This document shows, piece by piece, positions 1 through 7,737 of a stretch of 64,000 bases of DNA; position 1 is the first letter of the stretch; every line of letters begins with the position of its first letter. The position numbers and the translations under genes are program-made. The notes under the pieces were generated by a model that searched no databases, was not told the DNA's origin, and saw only the letters and a list, made by a program, of their open reading frames with translations. Origin of the DNA: Anaerohalosphaera lusitana (GTDB lineage Bacteria; Planctomycetota; Phycisphaerae; Sedimentisphaerales; Anaerohalosphaeraceae); contig NZ_CP019791.1 in the NCBI RefSeq assembly GCF_002007645.1, positions 3,092,593 through 3,156,592 of the forward strand. Direction: 5' to 3'.

Positions 1-43
1 ATTTTGATCTCGCTGGTCATTGTTTTCCGACATAAAGTCTTTC

Positions 44-74
44 CAGAATAAAGCCCGGCCACTCAAAAACCGGG
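44..74 (-). terminator. Intrinsic terminator after the HEAT-repeat gene
   Basis: On the minus strand a CCCGG/CCGGG stem (54-58 with 70-74) lies 6 bases past the stop codon of the HEAT-repeat gene and is followed by CTTTATT. The stem is only 5 bp and the U-run is broken, so it is plausible but not strong. Confidence 0.45.
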
Positions 75-79
75 ATTGG

Positions 80-1867
80 TCAGCTTCTGGCCTGATCGAG
101 GATCAGGTCCGTGACCTTTTCGCTCGGCAGATTCAATGCGCCATACGCACTGGCTGCTGCAGTTCGCAGATCAGGGTCGGCATCCTTGGAACTGACCAGA
201 CCATATACATCGTCGATCTGACCATCTTCAAGAAGATTACCGTTCTTTTTCGCAGAGATCGCAAGCGATCCAAACGCGCTGATCCGTACGTCCATCGGAT
301 TATTCTGAGCTAGAGCAGCAGTTGCCAAAGCCCTCTGCGCGTCGGGACTTTCCAGTCTCGCCAGCGTCCTGCCCGCCTCTGTCTGCATTTCAGGCCAGTC
401 ATAGTTAGTCGCCTTGATAAGAACAGGGCGAGCCTTTGAAAGGTCCACAACCTTGTTCTCAGCAATCGCAAGTCGTGTCATCACTTTCGCTGCACGCATA
501 GCATAAATTCGCGACAGTTGGTCGCCGAGATCATCGACGCCCTGCTCGAAATCAACCGCATTCGAGAGATTCTCTATGATCAGCTTGCTTCCAACAAATT
601 CTTCGCTTGGATCAGCACTGCCGATAGCAATTGCCGCACTGTACCTTACAGCCATATCGGAGAAGCTCAGCGCCTCTACCAACGGCTGCTTAACGCCCAG
701 TGAATAAAGCAGAGACTTTTCACCGGCACTGGCTGCAAGCGCCTCAACAGAGTACAAGGCAACATGTGCGTTCTCATCCTTCAGTGCCCTTTCGAGCGAC
801 TGATGCAGGTACTTCGGACCGGCCGTCTTAGCGTATGTGATCGCATCGGCGTGCCCCTCGCCAAAGTAGTCTGGCTGATCGACGCCGGTTCCTTCTGCCT
901 TGAAGAACGAAGCGATCCAAAGCGAAATAGCCTTGCCGAACGAATCATCCGCTTTCAGCGAATTCTCACAAGATCGCATGGCCATGAGCTCATTGAAATA
1001 ATCTTTTGCCACCTCTTCACGGACCAGCTTCTTCTGGTCCTCGTCCCAGAACCAGATATTGCCAAAATCATAGTCCGCCGAGGGTGCAAGCGACTGGTTG
1101 TGATAGTAGTACCTTTCCCCGAGCTGGAAGAAAAGCTCTGCCGCTGATACCTTCACTGCCGAGGGGTCGATGTCCTTGATCATCTCCACTGCGAGCTGAC
1201 GCATCTGGTCTGACGCGGCATTCTCAGCAACATACTTGAGATACGGTACGCTCTGGAAATAACCGATCTTACCAAGGGCACGAACGATCTCCATTTTGAC
1301 AGCCATGTTATCGGTCTGCAATGCTGCCGCAAGGGGCCTGATGGCTTCGCGCCCTATCTTCGGCAGTGCATTTACGATGTTTGCAAATTCGTCTTTCCTG
1401 CCTTCATCCGCAAGAGCGTCAAGCATGTACGGAATAGCGTATTCGCCCGCGTTCTGCAGACGTTCAGTTGCCGCGATCCTGCCGCGGATGGTGGTGCTTA
1501 GTCTGCGTATTTCCTGCGTAATGATCTCAGGATCTGTCCTTCTTATGTACCGCCCTGCTTCTATGATCTCAAGAACCTGGGAACTCACTTCTTCAAGCGC
1601 TGATTCGGTACTGATAAGCTTGAGCAGAAGCTGGTACCCCTGAGGGTTGTCCTCACTGATTGCGAGAACATTCAGCGGATCGGGGTCGCTTGCTATCAGC
1701 TCCTGTGCATATCCTTCGGCCAGGTCAAATCGGCCTATGCGAGCATAATGCAAAAAATCGGTCCAATTGTTCTTTAATTCTCTTGGTATGTCTTCCTGAG
1801 CCAGGGCAGTTCCGCCAGCGAGAATAACTATAGAAAACAACACAAGTGACAGTTTTTTGGCAAACAT
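80..1867 (-). CDS. Exported HEAT-repeat protein
   Basis: A 595-residue protein with a clear Sec signal peptide (about residues 1-24, ending ...GGTALA before a Gln) and alpha-helical HEAT/armadillo-type repeats. The clearest repeats are at roughly residues 140-240, with the characteristic spacing of paired helices, Ala/Leu ridges and a LGKIG turn; weaker repeats fill the C-terminal half. Such solenoids usually act as protein-binding scaffolds, here in the periplasm. An ATG also exists at 1882, but the ATG at 1867 is preferred because GGAG lies 7 bases ahead of it and the signal peptide then starts normally (M-F-A-K-K). The gene stands alone under a near-perfect sigma-70 promoter at 1931-1958. 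The partner and exact role are unknown. Confidence 0.85.
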   Translation of the reverse strand: MFAKKLSLVLFSIVILAGGTALAQEDIPRELKNNWTDFLHYARIGRFDLAEGYAQELIASDPDPLNVLAISEDNPQGYQLLLKLISTESALEEVSSQVLEIIEAGRYIRRTDPEIITQEIRRLSTTIRGRIAATERLQNAGEYAIPYMLDALADEGRKDEFANIVNALPKIGREAIRPLAAALQTDNMAVKMEIVRALGKIGYFQSVPYLKYVAENAASDQMRQLAVEMIKDIDPSAVKVSAAELFFQLGERYYYHNQSLAPSADYDFGNIWFWDEDQKKLVREEVAKDYFNELMAMRSCENSLKADDSFGKAISLWIASFFKAEGTGVDQPDYFGEGHADAITYAKTAGPKYLHQSLERALKDENAHVALYSVEALAASAGEKSLLYSLGVKQPLVEALSFSDMAVRYSAAIAIGSADPSEEFVGSKLIIENLSNAVDFEQGVDDLGDQLSRIYAMRAAKVMTRLAIAENKVVDLSKARPVLIKATNYDWPEMQTEAGRTLARLESPDAQRALATAALAQNNPMDVRISAFGSLAISAKKNGNLLEDGQIDDVYGLVSSKDADPDLRTAAASAYGALNLPSEKVTDLILDQARS

Positions 1868-1930
1868 TAAAAATCTCCACATACCAATAGCAGCTATTAA
1901 CAGGCTCGGCCTGAAAAAACAGTTCGTGCC

Positions 1931-1958
1931 ATTATAATTTACGCACCCACTCTGTCAA
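1931..1958 (-). promoter_or_regulatory. Sigma-70 promoter, HEAT-repeat gene
   Basis: On the minus strand TTGACA (1953-1958) and TATAAT (1931-1936) are separated by 16 bases, matching both consensus hexamers exactly. Transcription would begin near 1924, giving a leader of about 57 bases before the ATG at 1867. Confidence 0.8.
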
Positions 1959-2007
1959 TTAAAAACCACACCTTGGACTGTCGCCCAGGGGGCAAACTAA
2001 CCACTCC

Positions 2008-2625
2008 CTATCTGTACAGGCCTTTATTTGCTATAAATTCCGCAACCTCGGACGGAACAAGGTCATTAAGCGGCTCCTGATCGCGGACTCGCCGCCGAAC
2101 TTCGGTACTGCTGATCTCGACACTGGGAGTAGATATCATGTTCCTTTTCAGCTTTGCTGCCCTATCCTGCCCCAGAGCTTCTTTAATTGGGCCGAAATCA
2201 GGTATTTCCACGCCGCCTCGATTCATGATGCAAACGCTGCATTCATCCAGAAATTCATCAGCATGATACCATTTGTGAAGATCCCTGACCGCATCGGCGC
2301 CTATAAGCCAGTAAAGATGCGCATCATCGCCATAAAGCTGCCTGAAATACCGCACAGTGTCCAGCGAATAGCTCGGCTCAGGCCTGGTAAGCTCACACTC
2401 ACTGACTTCGAACTCATCGGACCCGGCAATTGCAAGCAGTATCATTTCCAGGCGATCCCTATCGCATGCCTTTGGCTTGTTTTTTTTGTGCGGCGAGCGT
2501 TTTGCAGGTATAAAAACAATCTTCTCGGCACTAAGCTGCTTCCGCGAGTCCTGCGCAACTGTCAGATGCCCCAGATGTATGGGGTCGAAGCTGCCGCCGA
2601 ACAGTGCTATGCGGTTACCGCTCAT
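2008..2625 (-). CDS. nadD: Nicotinate-nucleotide adenylyltransferase
   Basis: This enzyme transfers AMP from ATP to nicotinate mononucleotide, giving deamido-NAD in cytosolic NAD synthesis. The 205-residue protein has the nucleotidyltransferase signature GGSFDPIHLGHL at residues 9-20 (the H-x-G-H motif) and the late ISSTEVR motif near residue 177, and its length is normal for NadD. The reading frame is open further upstream to 2730, but the ATG at 2625 is chosen because it directly precedes the catalytic domain and has AGGAA ahead of it; the extra 35 residues contain no conserved sequence. It is not obviously in an operon. Confidence 0.95.
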   Translation of the reverse strand: MSGNRIALFGGSFDPIHLGHLTVAQDSRKQLSAEKIVFIPAKRSPHKKNKPKACDRDRLEMILLAIAGSDEFEVSECELTRPEPSYSLDTVRYFRQLYGDDAHLYWLIGADAVRDLHKWYHADEFLDECSVCIMNRGGVEIPDFGPIKEALGQDRAAKLKRNMISTPSVEISSTEVRRRVRDQEPLNDLVPSEVAEFIANKGLYR

Positions 2626-2805
2626 GCAAATTCCTGCTTGCTTAAAAAAGCGGTATTGTAACAAAAAGCATGTGCAAGTGAAAACAGTATTACACAAAGA
2701 CTCCCATATTAATGCAATTTTTGCCTTCAAAAAGGGTTATCACATGCCAAAACAAGAGAAATAAGACCACTCGACAGGGAAAATACTGAAGTTGCATCGG
2801 TCCGA

Positions 2806-2835
2806 TTGACGATAAGAACATATAAATCAGATACT
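2806..2835 (+). promoter_or_regulatory. Putative promoter of the Lys-rich protein gene
   Basis: TTGACG (2806-2811) and GATACT (2830-2835) are separated by 18 bases. The hexamers differ from consensus at one and two positions. The leader to the ATG at 2888 would be about 45 bases. Confidence 0.45.
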
Positions 2836-2887
2836 TATGAAAAATCCGGTTTAGTTTTTTCGCTTTTGTCGAAAGGAGATCCTTGTT

Positions 2888-3289
2888 ATGGCAAAAAAGA
2901 AAGCCGCCAAAAAGAAGGCAAAGAAAAAGAAGGCAGCAGCTAAGAAGCCTGCAACCAAAAAGGCGCCGCGTAAGAAAAAAGCCACCGCGCGTAAGGCTGC
3001 AAGCAAGGCTGTAGCCAAAAAGCCAGCAGCAAAGAAGGCTAAGAAGAAGGCTGCAAAGAAAAAGACCAGAAAGAAAGCCGCATCTAAGACCACCAAGGCT
3101 GCTGCCAAGAAGAAGACCAAGAAAAAGGCCAAGAAGAAAACTGCTAAAAAGAGCCCAGCCAAAAAAGCAACTAAGAAAAAAGCTGCTAAGAAGAAGGCTA
3201 AAAAGGCTCCAAAGAAGAAGGCTGCTAAGAAGAAAGCCACCAAAAAGGCCGCAAAAAAGAAGAAAAAGAAAGCTACCAGGAAGAAATAA
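2888..3289 (+). CDS. Lys/Ala-rich histone-H1-like protein
   Basis: A 133-residue protein made almost wholly of Lys, Ala, Thr, Pro and Arg in degenerate AAKKKA-type repeats, like the C-terminal tail of eukaryotic histone H1 or the bacterial Hc1/AlgP-type nucleoid proteins. There is no globular domain and no acidic residue. Such a chain is expected to be disordered and to bind DNA or RNA non-specifically by charge; nucleoid compaction is the usual proposal, and this is inference. The start is firm: AAAGGAGAT precedes the ATG and the gene has its own promoter and terminator. Long antisense frames over it are shadows of the low-complexity sequence. Repeat number is likely to vary between strains. 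Confidence 0.85.
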   Translation: MAKKKAAKKKAKKKKAAAKKPATKKAPRKKKATARKAASKAVAKKPAAKKAKKKAAKKKTRKKAASKTTKAAAKKKTKKKAKKKTAKKSPAKKATKKKAAKKKAKKAPKKKAAKKKATKKAAKKKKKKATRKK

Positions 3290-3330
3290 ACCTGAACTAA
3301 ACTGGATTTGCCGGGCAAAACCGGTATTTA

Positions 3331-3371
3331 AATGGAAGGTTCGCATGCCACGGCAGGACCTTCCATTTTTT
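3331..3371 (+). terminator. Strong intrinsic terminator, Lys-rich gene
   Basis: A perfect 10-bp stem, AATGGAAGGT (3331-3340) with ACCTTCCATT (3358-3367), is followed by a run of T to 3371. It lies 41 bases past the stop of the Lys-rich gene. Confidence 0.85.
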
Positions 3372-3413
3372 CATGTGAACGCCTGCAGTATGCCGGACCT
3401 GGATATGATCAAC

Positions 3414-3442
3414 TTGACATGAAATGTTTTGGAACTTAGACT
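3414..3442 (+). promoter_or_regulatory. Promoter of the coiled-coil lipoprotein gene
   Basis: TTGACA (3414-3419) is followed after 17 bases by TAGACT (3437-3442). The leader to the ATG at 3536 is about 87 bases. Confidence 0.6.
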
Positions 3443-3535
3443 TTTATCAGTCGGCATGTAAAGTCGTCAGCTCAATATCACTGAATGCAACGAACTCTCT
3501 ACAAATATTTCAGCTAATCTTGAACGAGGAATCCG

Positions 3536-3892
3536 ATGAAAAAGACTTCTATTTTTTTTCCGCTGATCATTATTGGTATCTGCCTTTCGCTTACAGGATG
3601 CCAGGATCAAACTCAGTCCATAAGCGAGAGACAGGCCCGCCTGGTCGCCAGTCAGAACATGCAGCTCAAGGCGCAGCTCGAGCAAAAGGACGCTGAGATC
3701 GCCAACCTGCAGGAAGAACTTGAGGACTGCAGAGGACAGATCGCAAAAATGGAAGAAGCCTCCGCTGCGGCTGCCGGCAACATGATGGAGATGATCAAAT
3801 CCAGCACAGAATCACTGACCAAGCAGAATATCGAACTGCGGGCAAAAGTTAAAGAGCTTGAAGCAAAACTGGCCAAAGAGTCCGCAGATTAA
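3536..3892 (+). CDS. Small coiled-coil lipoprotein
   Basis: A 118-residue protein with a lipoprotein signal peptide (lipobox LTGC, lipidated Cys at residue 22) and a mature part that is one long heptad-patterned helix rich in Glu, Gln, Lys and Leu. The arrangement resembles Lpp-like or other small envelope coiled-coil lipoproteins, which form trimers or tether the envelope; no specific family could be assigned. GAGGAA lies 5 bases ahead of the ATG. It has its own promoter and no cotranscribed neighbour, since the next gene converges on it. Confidence 0.8.
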   Translation: MKKTSIFFPLIIIGICLSLTGCQDQTQSISERQARLVASQNMQLKAQLEQKDAEIANLQEELEDCRGQIAKMEEASAAAAGNMMEMIKSSTESLTKQNIELRAKVKELEAKLAKESAD

Positions 3893-3966
3893 ACTCAAGC
3901 TGCCTCAAATAAAACTCGCTCCAGCCGTCCAGCCAGGGCGAGTTTATAATAATGCATCGCAGCTCA

Positions 3967-5013
3967 CTATGGAGCCAAAAAGATGTCATCGGCGGACTTT
4001 GGCACTTCAGTGCCGGAATAGTCAGTTACGCCCTGAACGGTATAAATGTCATCACCATTGACTTTCCTGTCGCGATTGAAGCTTACAGATATGTCGCCAA
4101 AAAGAAGGTTTTGTCCACGACCGCCGTGGCTTCTGCTCATTGCCCGCTGCAGGTCATCGTTCAGAACGACTTCACGGAAAATGTATTGGCCGGATCGCGG
4201 GTCCTTTTGCAGGACGCTTTCGAATATTGGATTGAGGTCGCCGAAAAGAACGAACTGTTTTCTAAGTGCCTTTTGAGCACCCTTTTCACACATGAACGCA
4301 AAGCTGTAACTCAGGTTCTTTCTTGCGGGAAAGTCGACAAGTTCAGCCATCTGCTGTTTGCTGACATCTACTGGCTCATGTTCCTTCCTTGCGGGGCAGA
4401 TCAGATTCTCAGGATCAACATAGCCCTTCTTGACAAGCACCCAGACCGGCTGGGTATTACTGTTTTTTCTTTCTGTCTGCTCACCGATCTTCCACCAGGG
4501 ATTCTGCCCGGCCGCATTGCCGAAACATGGGGCGCTGCCGTTGCTGTCCTGTGCGTAGCTTTTGAGGCCAACTCCCACTCCCGCAAGATTTGCCTGACAT
4601 GCTTTTTCCCAGGAAGCCTGTCTGATACGATTAAGGGATGGAATACCGAGCGAAATAACAGCAAGAACAATAGCCGCAACTGCGGCGACATCGGTAATAT
4701 TGCTCCACCACCTACGGCCGGCACTTCCAACGGCTGCCGGTTCGGTCTGCTCGATCTCAACCTGTTCTCGGGTACGCTCGGCGCTTGCGGCAAGTTTAAG
4801 TCGCGCAACTGTTATCTCAGCGAGCTCATCAGGGCAAGGTTCTTCGCGCACATGGCCCAACGGGTCCAGGGTTTCCTGCAATTTAGAAAAGAGTTCAGCG
4901 GCTCTTTTGTCACTTGCAATAAGATCGCGCGCCCTGTCAATCCGTTCCTGGGACCCGCAACGGAAATAAAAGTCTAGAATGATGTCCTTTTCTTCTTTGC
5001 TTAGACTCTTCAT
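3967..5013 (-). CDS. Anti-sigma-like / pseudopilin-like membrane protein
   Basis: A 348-residue protein coupled to the sigma factor gene before it: the two overlap in ATGA at 5010-5013. Residues 1-110 are soluble and helical, like the cytoplasmic part of an ECF anti-sigma factor, though no HxxxCxxC zinc motif is present. One membrane helix follows at about 113-133. The remainder resembles the planctomycete DUF1559 pseudopilin family: an arginine-containing helix ending in a QANLAGVGVGLKSYAQD-type segment, and near the C-terminus an SHGGRGQNLLFGD motif, a relaxed form of the family's H-x9-DG signature. The C-terminal part is predicted to be periplasmic. Operon position suggests it controls the sigma factor; this is inference, and a pseudopilin-type sensor domain is unusual for that job. 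Confidence 0.75.
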   Translation of the reverse strand: MKSLSKEEKDIILDFYFRCGSQERIDRARDLIASDKRAAELFSKLQETLDPLGHVREEPCPDELAEITVARLKLAASAERTREQVEIEQTEPAAVGSAGRRWWSNITDVAAVAAIVLAVISLGIPSLNRIRQASWEKACQANLAGVGVGLKSYAQDSNGSAPCFGNAAGQNPWWKIGEQTERKNSNTQPVWVLVKKGYVDPENLICPARKEHEPVDVSKQQMAELVDFPARKNLSYSFAFMCEKGAQKALRKQFVLFGDLNPIFESVLQKDPRSGQYIFREVVLNDDLQRAMSRSHGGRGQNLLFGDISVSFNRDRKVNGDDIYTVQGVTDYSGTEVPKSADDIFLAP

Positions 5014-5627
5014 TGTCTTTTCGAGCTCCGATTAAGTTCCTTCCAGCGTTTCGTAAAATGTACAACAGCCGTATGCAAACGACTTTTTACAGTTCCGATT
5101 GGTATACTGAGGATCTCGGCCATTTGTTTGTAAGAAAATTGCTCAAAGTATGCCAGAATCAGTATTCCGCGCAGATTTTCGGGCATTTTCGATACAACTT
5201 CGCGCACGCGCTGTGCAGTTTCGTCCTTAGTTGCCTCTGCATCGGGCGTTAGATCGTAGGAATCGAGAAGATTCACAACGTCATCAACGCTCACTCCGCC
5301 CGAATCTGCTATTGCTCCGAGTCCAAGGGAACTTGTACGTTGCTGTTTACGTAACGCATCCTTGGCTTTGTTCGCTGCAATCGTAAAAAGCCAGGGATGT
5401 AACGGCCTGCTGGGGTCGAACTTGTCCTTGCTCGCATAGAGTTGGAGAAATGTTTCCTGGAAGACGTCCTCAACGAGATCCTGCTGATTCAAGAACCTGC
5501 GCAAAAAAGCATATAAGGGGTTTTTGTATCTGCTTACAATCTCCTGGAACGCATCCTCATCCCCCTCCTTGTACCGCTCAAGTAGTTCAGCGTCACTCGG
5601 CCTGTCTGCAACTGCTTTCTTCTTCAT
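5010..5627 (-). CDS. ECF-family RNA polymerase sigma factor
   Basis: A 205-residue sigma-70 family protein with region 2 at about residues 14-85 (including the DLVEDVFQETFLQLY core-binding and -10 recognition helices) and region 4 at about 140-195 (helix-turn-helix MAEILSIPIGTVKSRLH). Regions 1.2 and 3 are missing, as in ECF factors. It directs RNA polymerase to a small regulon. A promoter lies 42 bases upstream at 5669-5696. The partner gene begins within its stop codon, as expected for a sigma/anti-sigma pair. Because the promoter looks like ordinary sigma-70, autoregulation is not evident from sequence. Confidence 0.92.
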   Translation of the reverse strand: MKKKAVADRPSDAELLERYKEGDEDAFQEIVSRYKNPLYAFLRRFLNQQDLVEDVFQETFLQLYASKDKFDPSRPLHPWLFTIAANKAKDALRKQQRTSSLGLGAIADSGGVSVDDVVNLLDSYDLTPDAEATKDETAQRVREVVSKMPENLRGILILAYFEQFSYKQMAEILSIPIGTVKSRLHTAVVHFTKRWKELNRSSKRQ

Positions 5628-5668
5628 AGTTTTCGCCTGTGATCAATGAATTTGCGCTAACATTATAT

Positions 5669-5696
5669 ATTATAGGCAACCTGAGCGCGATTGAAA
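5669..5696 (-). promoter_or_regulatory. Promoter of the sigma/anti-sigma operon
   Basis: On the minus strand TTTCAA (5691-5696) and TATAAT (5669-5674) are separated by 16 bases. A second TATAAT-like hexamer overlaps just downstream. Confidence 0.5.
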
Positions 5697-5708
5697 CAGC
5701 AAAATGGC

Positions 5709-5741
5709 AAAAAAAGCAGGCCGGTCTCATGTGTACCGGCC
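5709..5741 (-). terminator. Intrinsic terminator after the 111-aa lipoprotein
   Basis: On the minus strand GGCCGGT (5735-5741) pairs with ACCGGCC (5719-5725) and is followed by TGCTTTTTTT. It ends the lipoprotein transcript before the sigma factor promoter. Confidence 0.85.
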
Positions 5742-5787
5742 CTCTTTTGTTCAGTAATAATAACTATTGCAGATAATTTCGACTGCG

Positions 5788-6123
5788 CTATCGCTCATTC
5801 GGCACGAAAAATAAGACGGGCACAACCTCCCGAGATTCTATGTCGAGCTGGTCGAGCAGGATGCTCAATTGCTCGCCTGTATAAGAAAACTCTTCGCCAG
5901 CATCGAGCTGCTCGGAAATGAGGATACGTCTGCTGTCCATGTCTACGAGCATTGCTGTGCCTGGCACATCGGGCCTGATCTTAGACTCGAAACCGCCGCC
6001 CACCTGATACTTGTTGGCGGGCAGATTCTTGCCGACATAGGGGCTGCCGCAGCCGAGAGTGGAGAGCATTACAGAGCCTAAAACACAAACAATAATTGCA
6101 AGTTTGAGAACCTTAGTTTTCAT
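5788..6123 (-). CDS. Small lipoprotein of unknown function
   Basis: A 111-residue protein with a lipoprotein signal peptide (hydrophobic segment 8-24, lipobox STLGC, lipidated Cys25) followed by a mature domain of about 85 residues with mixed beta/alpha character. The motif TAMLVDMDSRRILISEQL suggests a small beta sheet. No family was recognised. AAAAGGAGCG lies 5 bases before the ATG, so the start is firm. The leader contains two interleaved inverted repeats (6141-6189), described separately. Confidence 0.75.
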   Translation of the reverse strand: MKTKVLKLAIIVCVLGSVMLSTLGCGSPYVGKNLPANKYQVGGGFESKIRPDVPGTAMLVDMDSRRILISEQLDAGEEFSYTGEQLSILLDQLDIESREVVPVLFFVPNER

Positions 6124-6140
6124 TAATCGCTCCTTTTCAG

Positions 6141-6189
6141 ATTTTCATAAAGCCAGGTTGCATTCAGTCAGATGAAAATTCGGCTTTAT
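6141..6189 (-). promoter_or_regulatory. Interleaved inverted repeats in a leader (possible pseudoknot)
   Basis: Just upstream of the ribosome binding site of the 111-aa lipoprotein gene, two 8-bp inverted repeats interlock in the order B', A', loop, B, A. ATAAAGCC pairs with GGCTTTAT (6182-6189 with 6147-6154) and ATTTTCAT pairs with ATGAAAAT (6172-6179 with 6141-6148). Both pairings can form together only as an H-type pseudoknot; otherwise they are alternatives. It could be a translational control element, but no known riboswitch consensus was recognised. Confidence 0.35.
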
Positions 6190-6259
6190 GTTACAGAAAA
6201 TTTGAGATTTTAAAAGCTTTTTATGTCTTCACCAGCAGTTATCTGTCCAATCAGGTGAA

Positions 6260-6754
6260 TCAGAGCACCTCAGCCTTTTCGATCATGATGGTTTCGGTCG
6301 GAACGTCGTCGTGCATGCCGTGTCTGCCGGTTTCTACCTCTGCGATCTCGTCTACGACGTCCATGCCCTCTACCACCTTACCGAAAACAGCATAGCCGGG
6401 ATTGGCCGGGCCCTGATAATTCAGGAACGCGTTGTCGTTGTGATTGATGAAAAACTGGCTTGTTGCGCTGTTGGGGTCGTTCGTGCGTGCCATCGCAAGT
6501 GTGCCCCTATCATTCGCAAGGCCGTTATCGGCTTCGTTGACGATGGGGTCGCGCGTCTTTTTCTGGTTCATGTCCGGGGTCATGCCGCCGCCCTGGACCA
6601 TGAAGCCGTTGATGACGCGGTGAAAGATCGTGCCGTCAAAGAAGCCGTCCTGCACGTACTGCAGAAAATTCTTTGTCGTTACCGGGGCCTGATCTTCAAA
6701 CAACTCAATAGTAATGTCACCTTTGCTGGTGGTAAGCTTAACCTGGTTAGCCAT
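6260..6754 (-). CDS. ppiB: Cytosolic cyclophilin-type peptidyl-prolyl isomerase
   Basis: A 164-residue cyclophilin that isomerises Xaa-Pro bonds during folding. The catalytic stretch [14 protein letters not shown] is at about residues 44-57, with SQFFINHND at about 100-108. No signal peptide is present, so it should be cytosolic. GAGG lies 6 bases before the ATG. It follows the lipoprotein cyclophilin by 40 bases and probably shares its transcript. The two proteins are similar along the whole catalytic domain, pointing to an old tandem duplication with one copy sent to the envelope. Confidence 0.93.
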   Translation of the reverse strand: MANQVKLTTSKGDITIELFEDQAPVTTKNFLQYVQDGFFDGTIFHRVINGFMVQGGGMTPDMNQKKTRDPIVNEADNGLANDRGTLAMARTNDPNSATSQFFINHNDNAFLNYQGPANPGYAVFGKVVEGMDVVDEIAEVETGRHGMHDDVPTETIMIEKAEVL

Positions 6755-6794
6755 TTGGTACCTCGAAAAATGTATCGTTACCGGGTTGCGTATC

Positions 6795-7604
6795 TTAAAA
6801 CCGTTCAGCGTCGACTTGCGTGTCTGTCGCGACTTCGGCTTTTTCGATAATTACCGGATCGGCGGGCACATTCTGGAACTCACCTACGGTTTCAGTCTGG
6901 ACCTGGGCGATTTCCTGAACGACGTCCATGCCCTCGACGACCTTGCCGAACACCGCGTAACCGGGCTGGCCGGGGCCGCCGTAGTTGAGATGCGGATTAT
7001 CGGTCAAGTTGATGAAGAACTGATTGGTTGCACTGTCCGGGTCGGTTTTGCGGGCCATTGCGACTGTGCCTCGCTGGTTGGCGAGATTGCTGCCTGCTTC
7101 GTTCTTGATCGATGCATTCATCGGTGCACGTTCCATGGTAGGCGTGAGACCGCCGCCCTGGATCATGAAGCCAGGTATCACGCGATGGAAAATTGTGCCG
7201 TCATAATCGCCGTCAAGTACATAGCTCATGAAGTTCGCGACGGTGATCGGAGCATCTTCCTGGTAGAGCTCAATAACGATTTCGCCCTTAGTTGTGGCTA
7301 GCCGTACCTTCAGGGGTTCATCCTGGGCGGCCTGCTCTTCCTCGGGCTGGTCCGAATCCTCTTGATCGGGTTCCTGTTCAGGCTCGGCAGCAGATTCTTC
7401 TTCGGCAGGTTCAGTTTCTATTTCCTCAGTCGGCTCCTGTCGAGCACGTTCAGCTTCAGGCTCGGTCGGCTCATCGGGCTGTACTTGTTCGGTTTCTGGC
7501 TGTTCGATCTCCGTTGCTTCCTCGTCGCCGCCGCAGCCAGCAATTCCAAAACTGATGACCCCTGCAACCAGCGCGAATGTCAACAAGTATTTGAGTGACT
7601 TCAT
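6795..7604 (-). CDS. Envelope lipoprotein cyclophilin
   Basis: A 269-residue protein: lipoprotein signal peptide (lipobox GIAGC, lipidated Cys24), an extremely acidic Glu/Gln/Pro linker at about residues 27-97, then a complete cyclophilin domain (about 99-262) with [14 protein letters not shown] and [10 protein letters not shown]. It should catalyse prolyl isomerisation of exported proteins while tethered to a membrane. The frame extends to 7631, but the ATG at 7604 is chosen because AAAGGA lies 7 bases upstream and it begins a normal signal peptide. It heads a two-gene transcript from the promoter at 7667-7694. Confidence 0.9.
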   Translation of the reverse strand: MKSLKYLLTFALVAGVISFGIAGCGGDEEATEIEQPETEQVQPDEPTEPEAERARQEPTEEIETEPAEEESAAEPEQEPDQEDSDQPEEEQAAQDEPLKVRLATTKGEIVIELYQEDAPITVANFMSYVLDGDYDGTIFHRVIPGFMIQGGGLTPTMERAPMNASIKNEAGSNLANQRGTVAMARKTDPDSATNQFFINLTDNPHLNYGGPGQPGYAVFGKVVEGMDVVQEIAQVQTETVGEFQNVPADPVIIEKAEVATDTQVDAERF

Positions 7605-7666
7605 AGTTTGTCCTTTCATGGTCAGACCCACATTTTCAGATTCTGAATTAGATACCCTTTTCGGCT

Positions 7667-7694
7667 ATTATAACAGTCGCCGGCTCACTGGCAA
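7667..7694 (-). promoter_or_regulatory. Promoter of the cyclophilin pair
   Basis: On the minus strand TTGCCA (7689-7694) and TATAAT (7667-7672) are separated by 16 bases. The leader to the ATG at 7604 is about 55 bases. Confidence 0.6.
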
Positions 7695-7737
7695 GCGGAC
7701 AGCGGGTCAAATGCAAAAAAACCGCTGGTACGTCCGG

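Noticed and set aside
2690-3346. Leftward frames of 155-218 codons over the Lys-rich gene
   Set aside because: Products of repetitive AAG/GCA codons read backwards (Phe/Leu-rich); no support.
3952-4977. Long rightward open frame of 341 codons opposite the anti-sigma-like gene
   Set aside because: It is the antisense of a gene with clear domains and an ATGA overlap with the sigma factor; no ribosome site and an unlikely composition.
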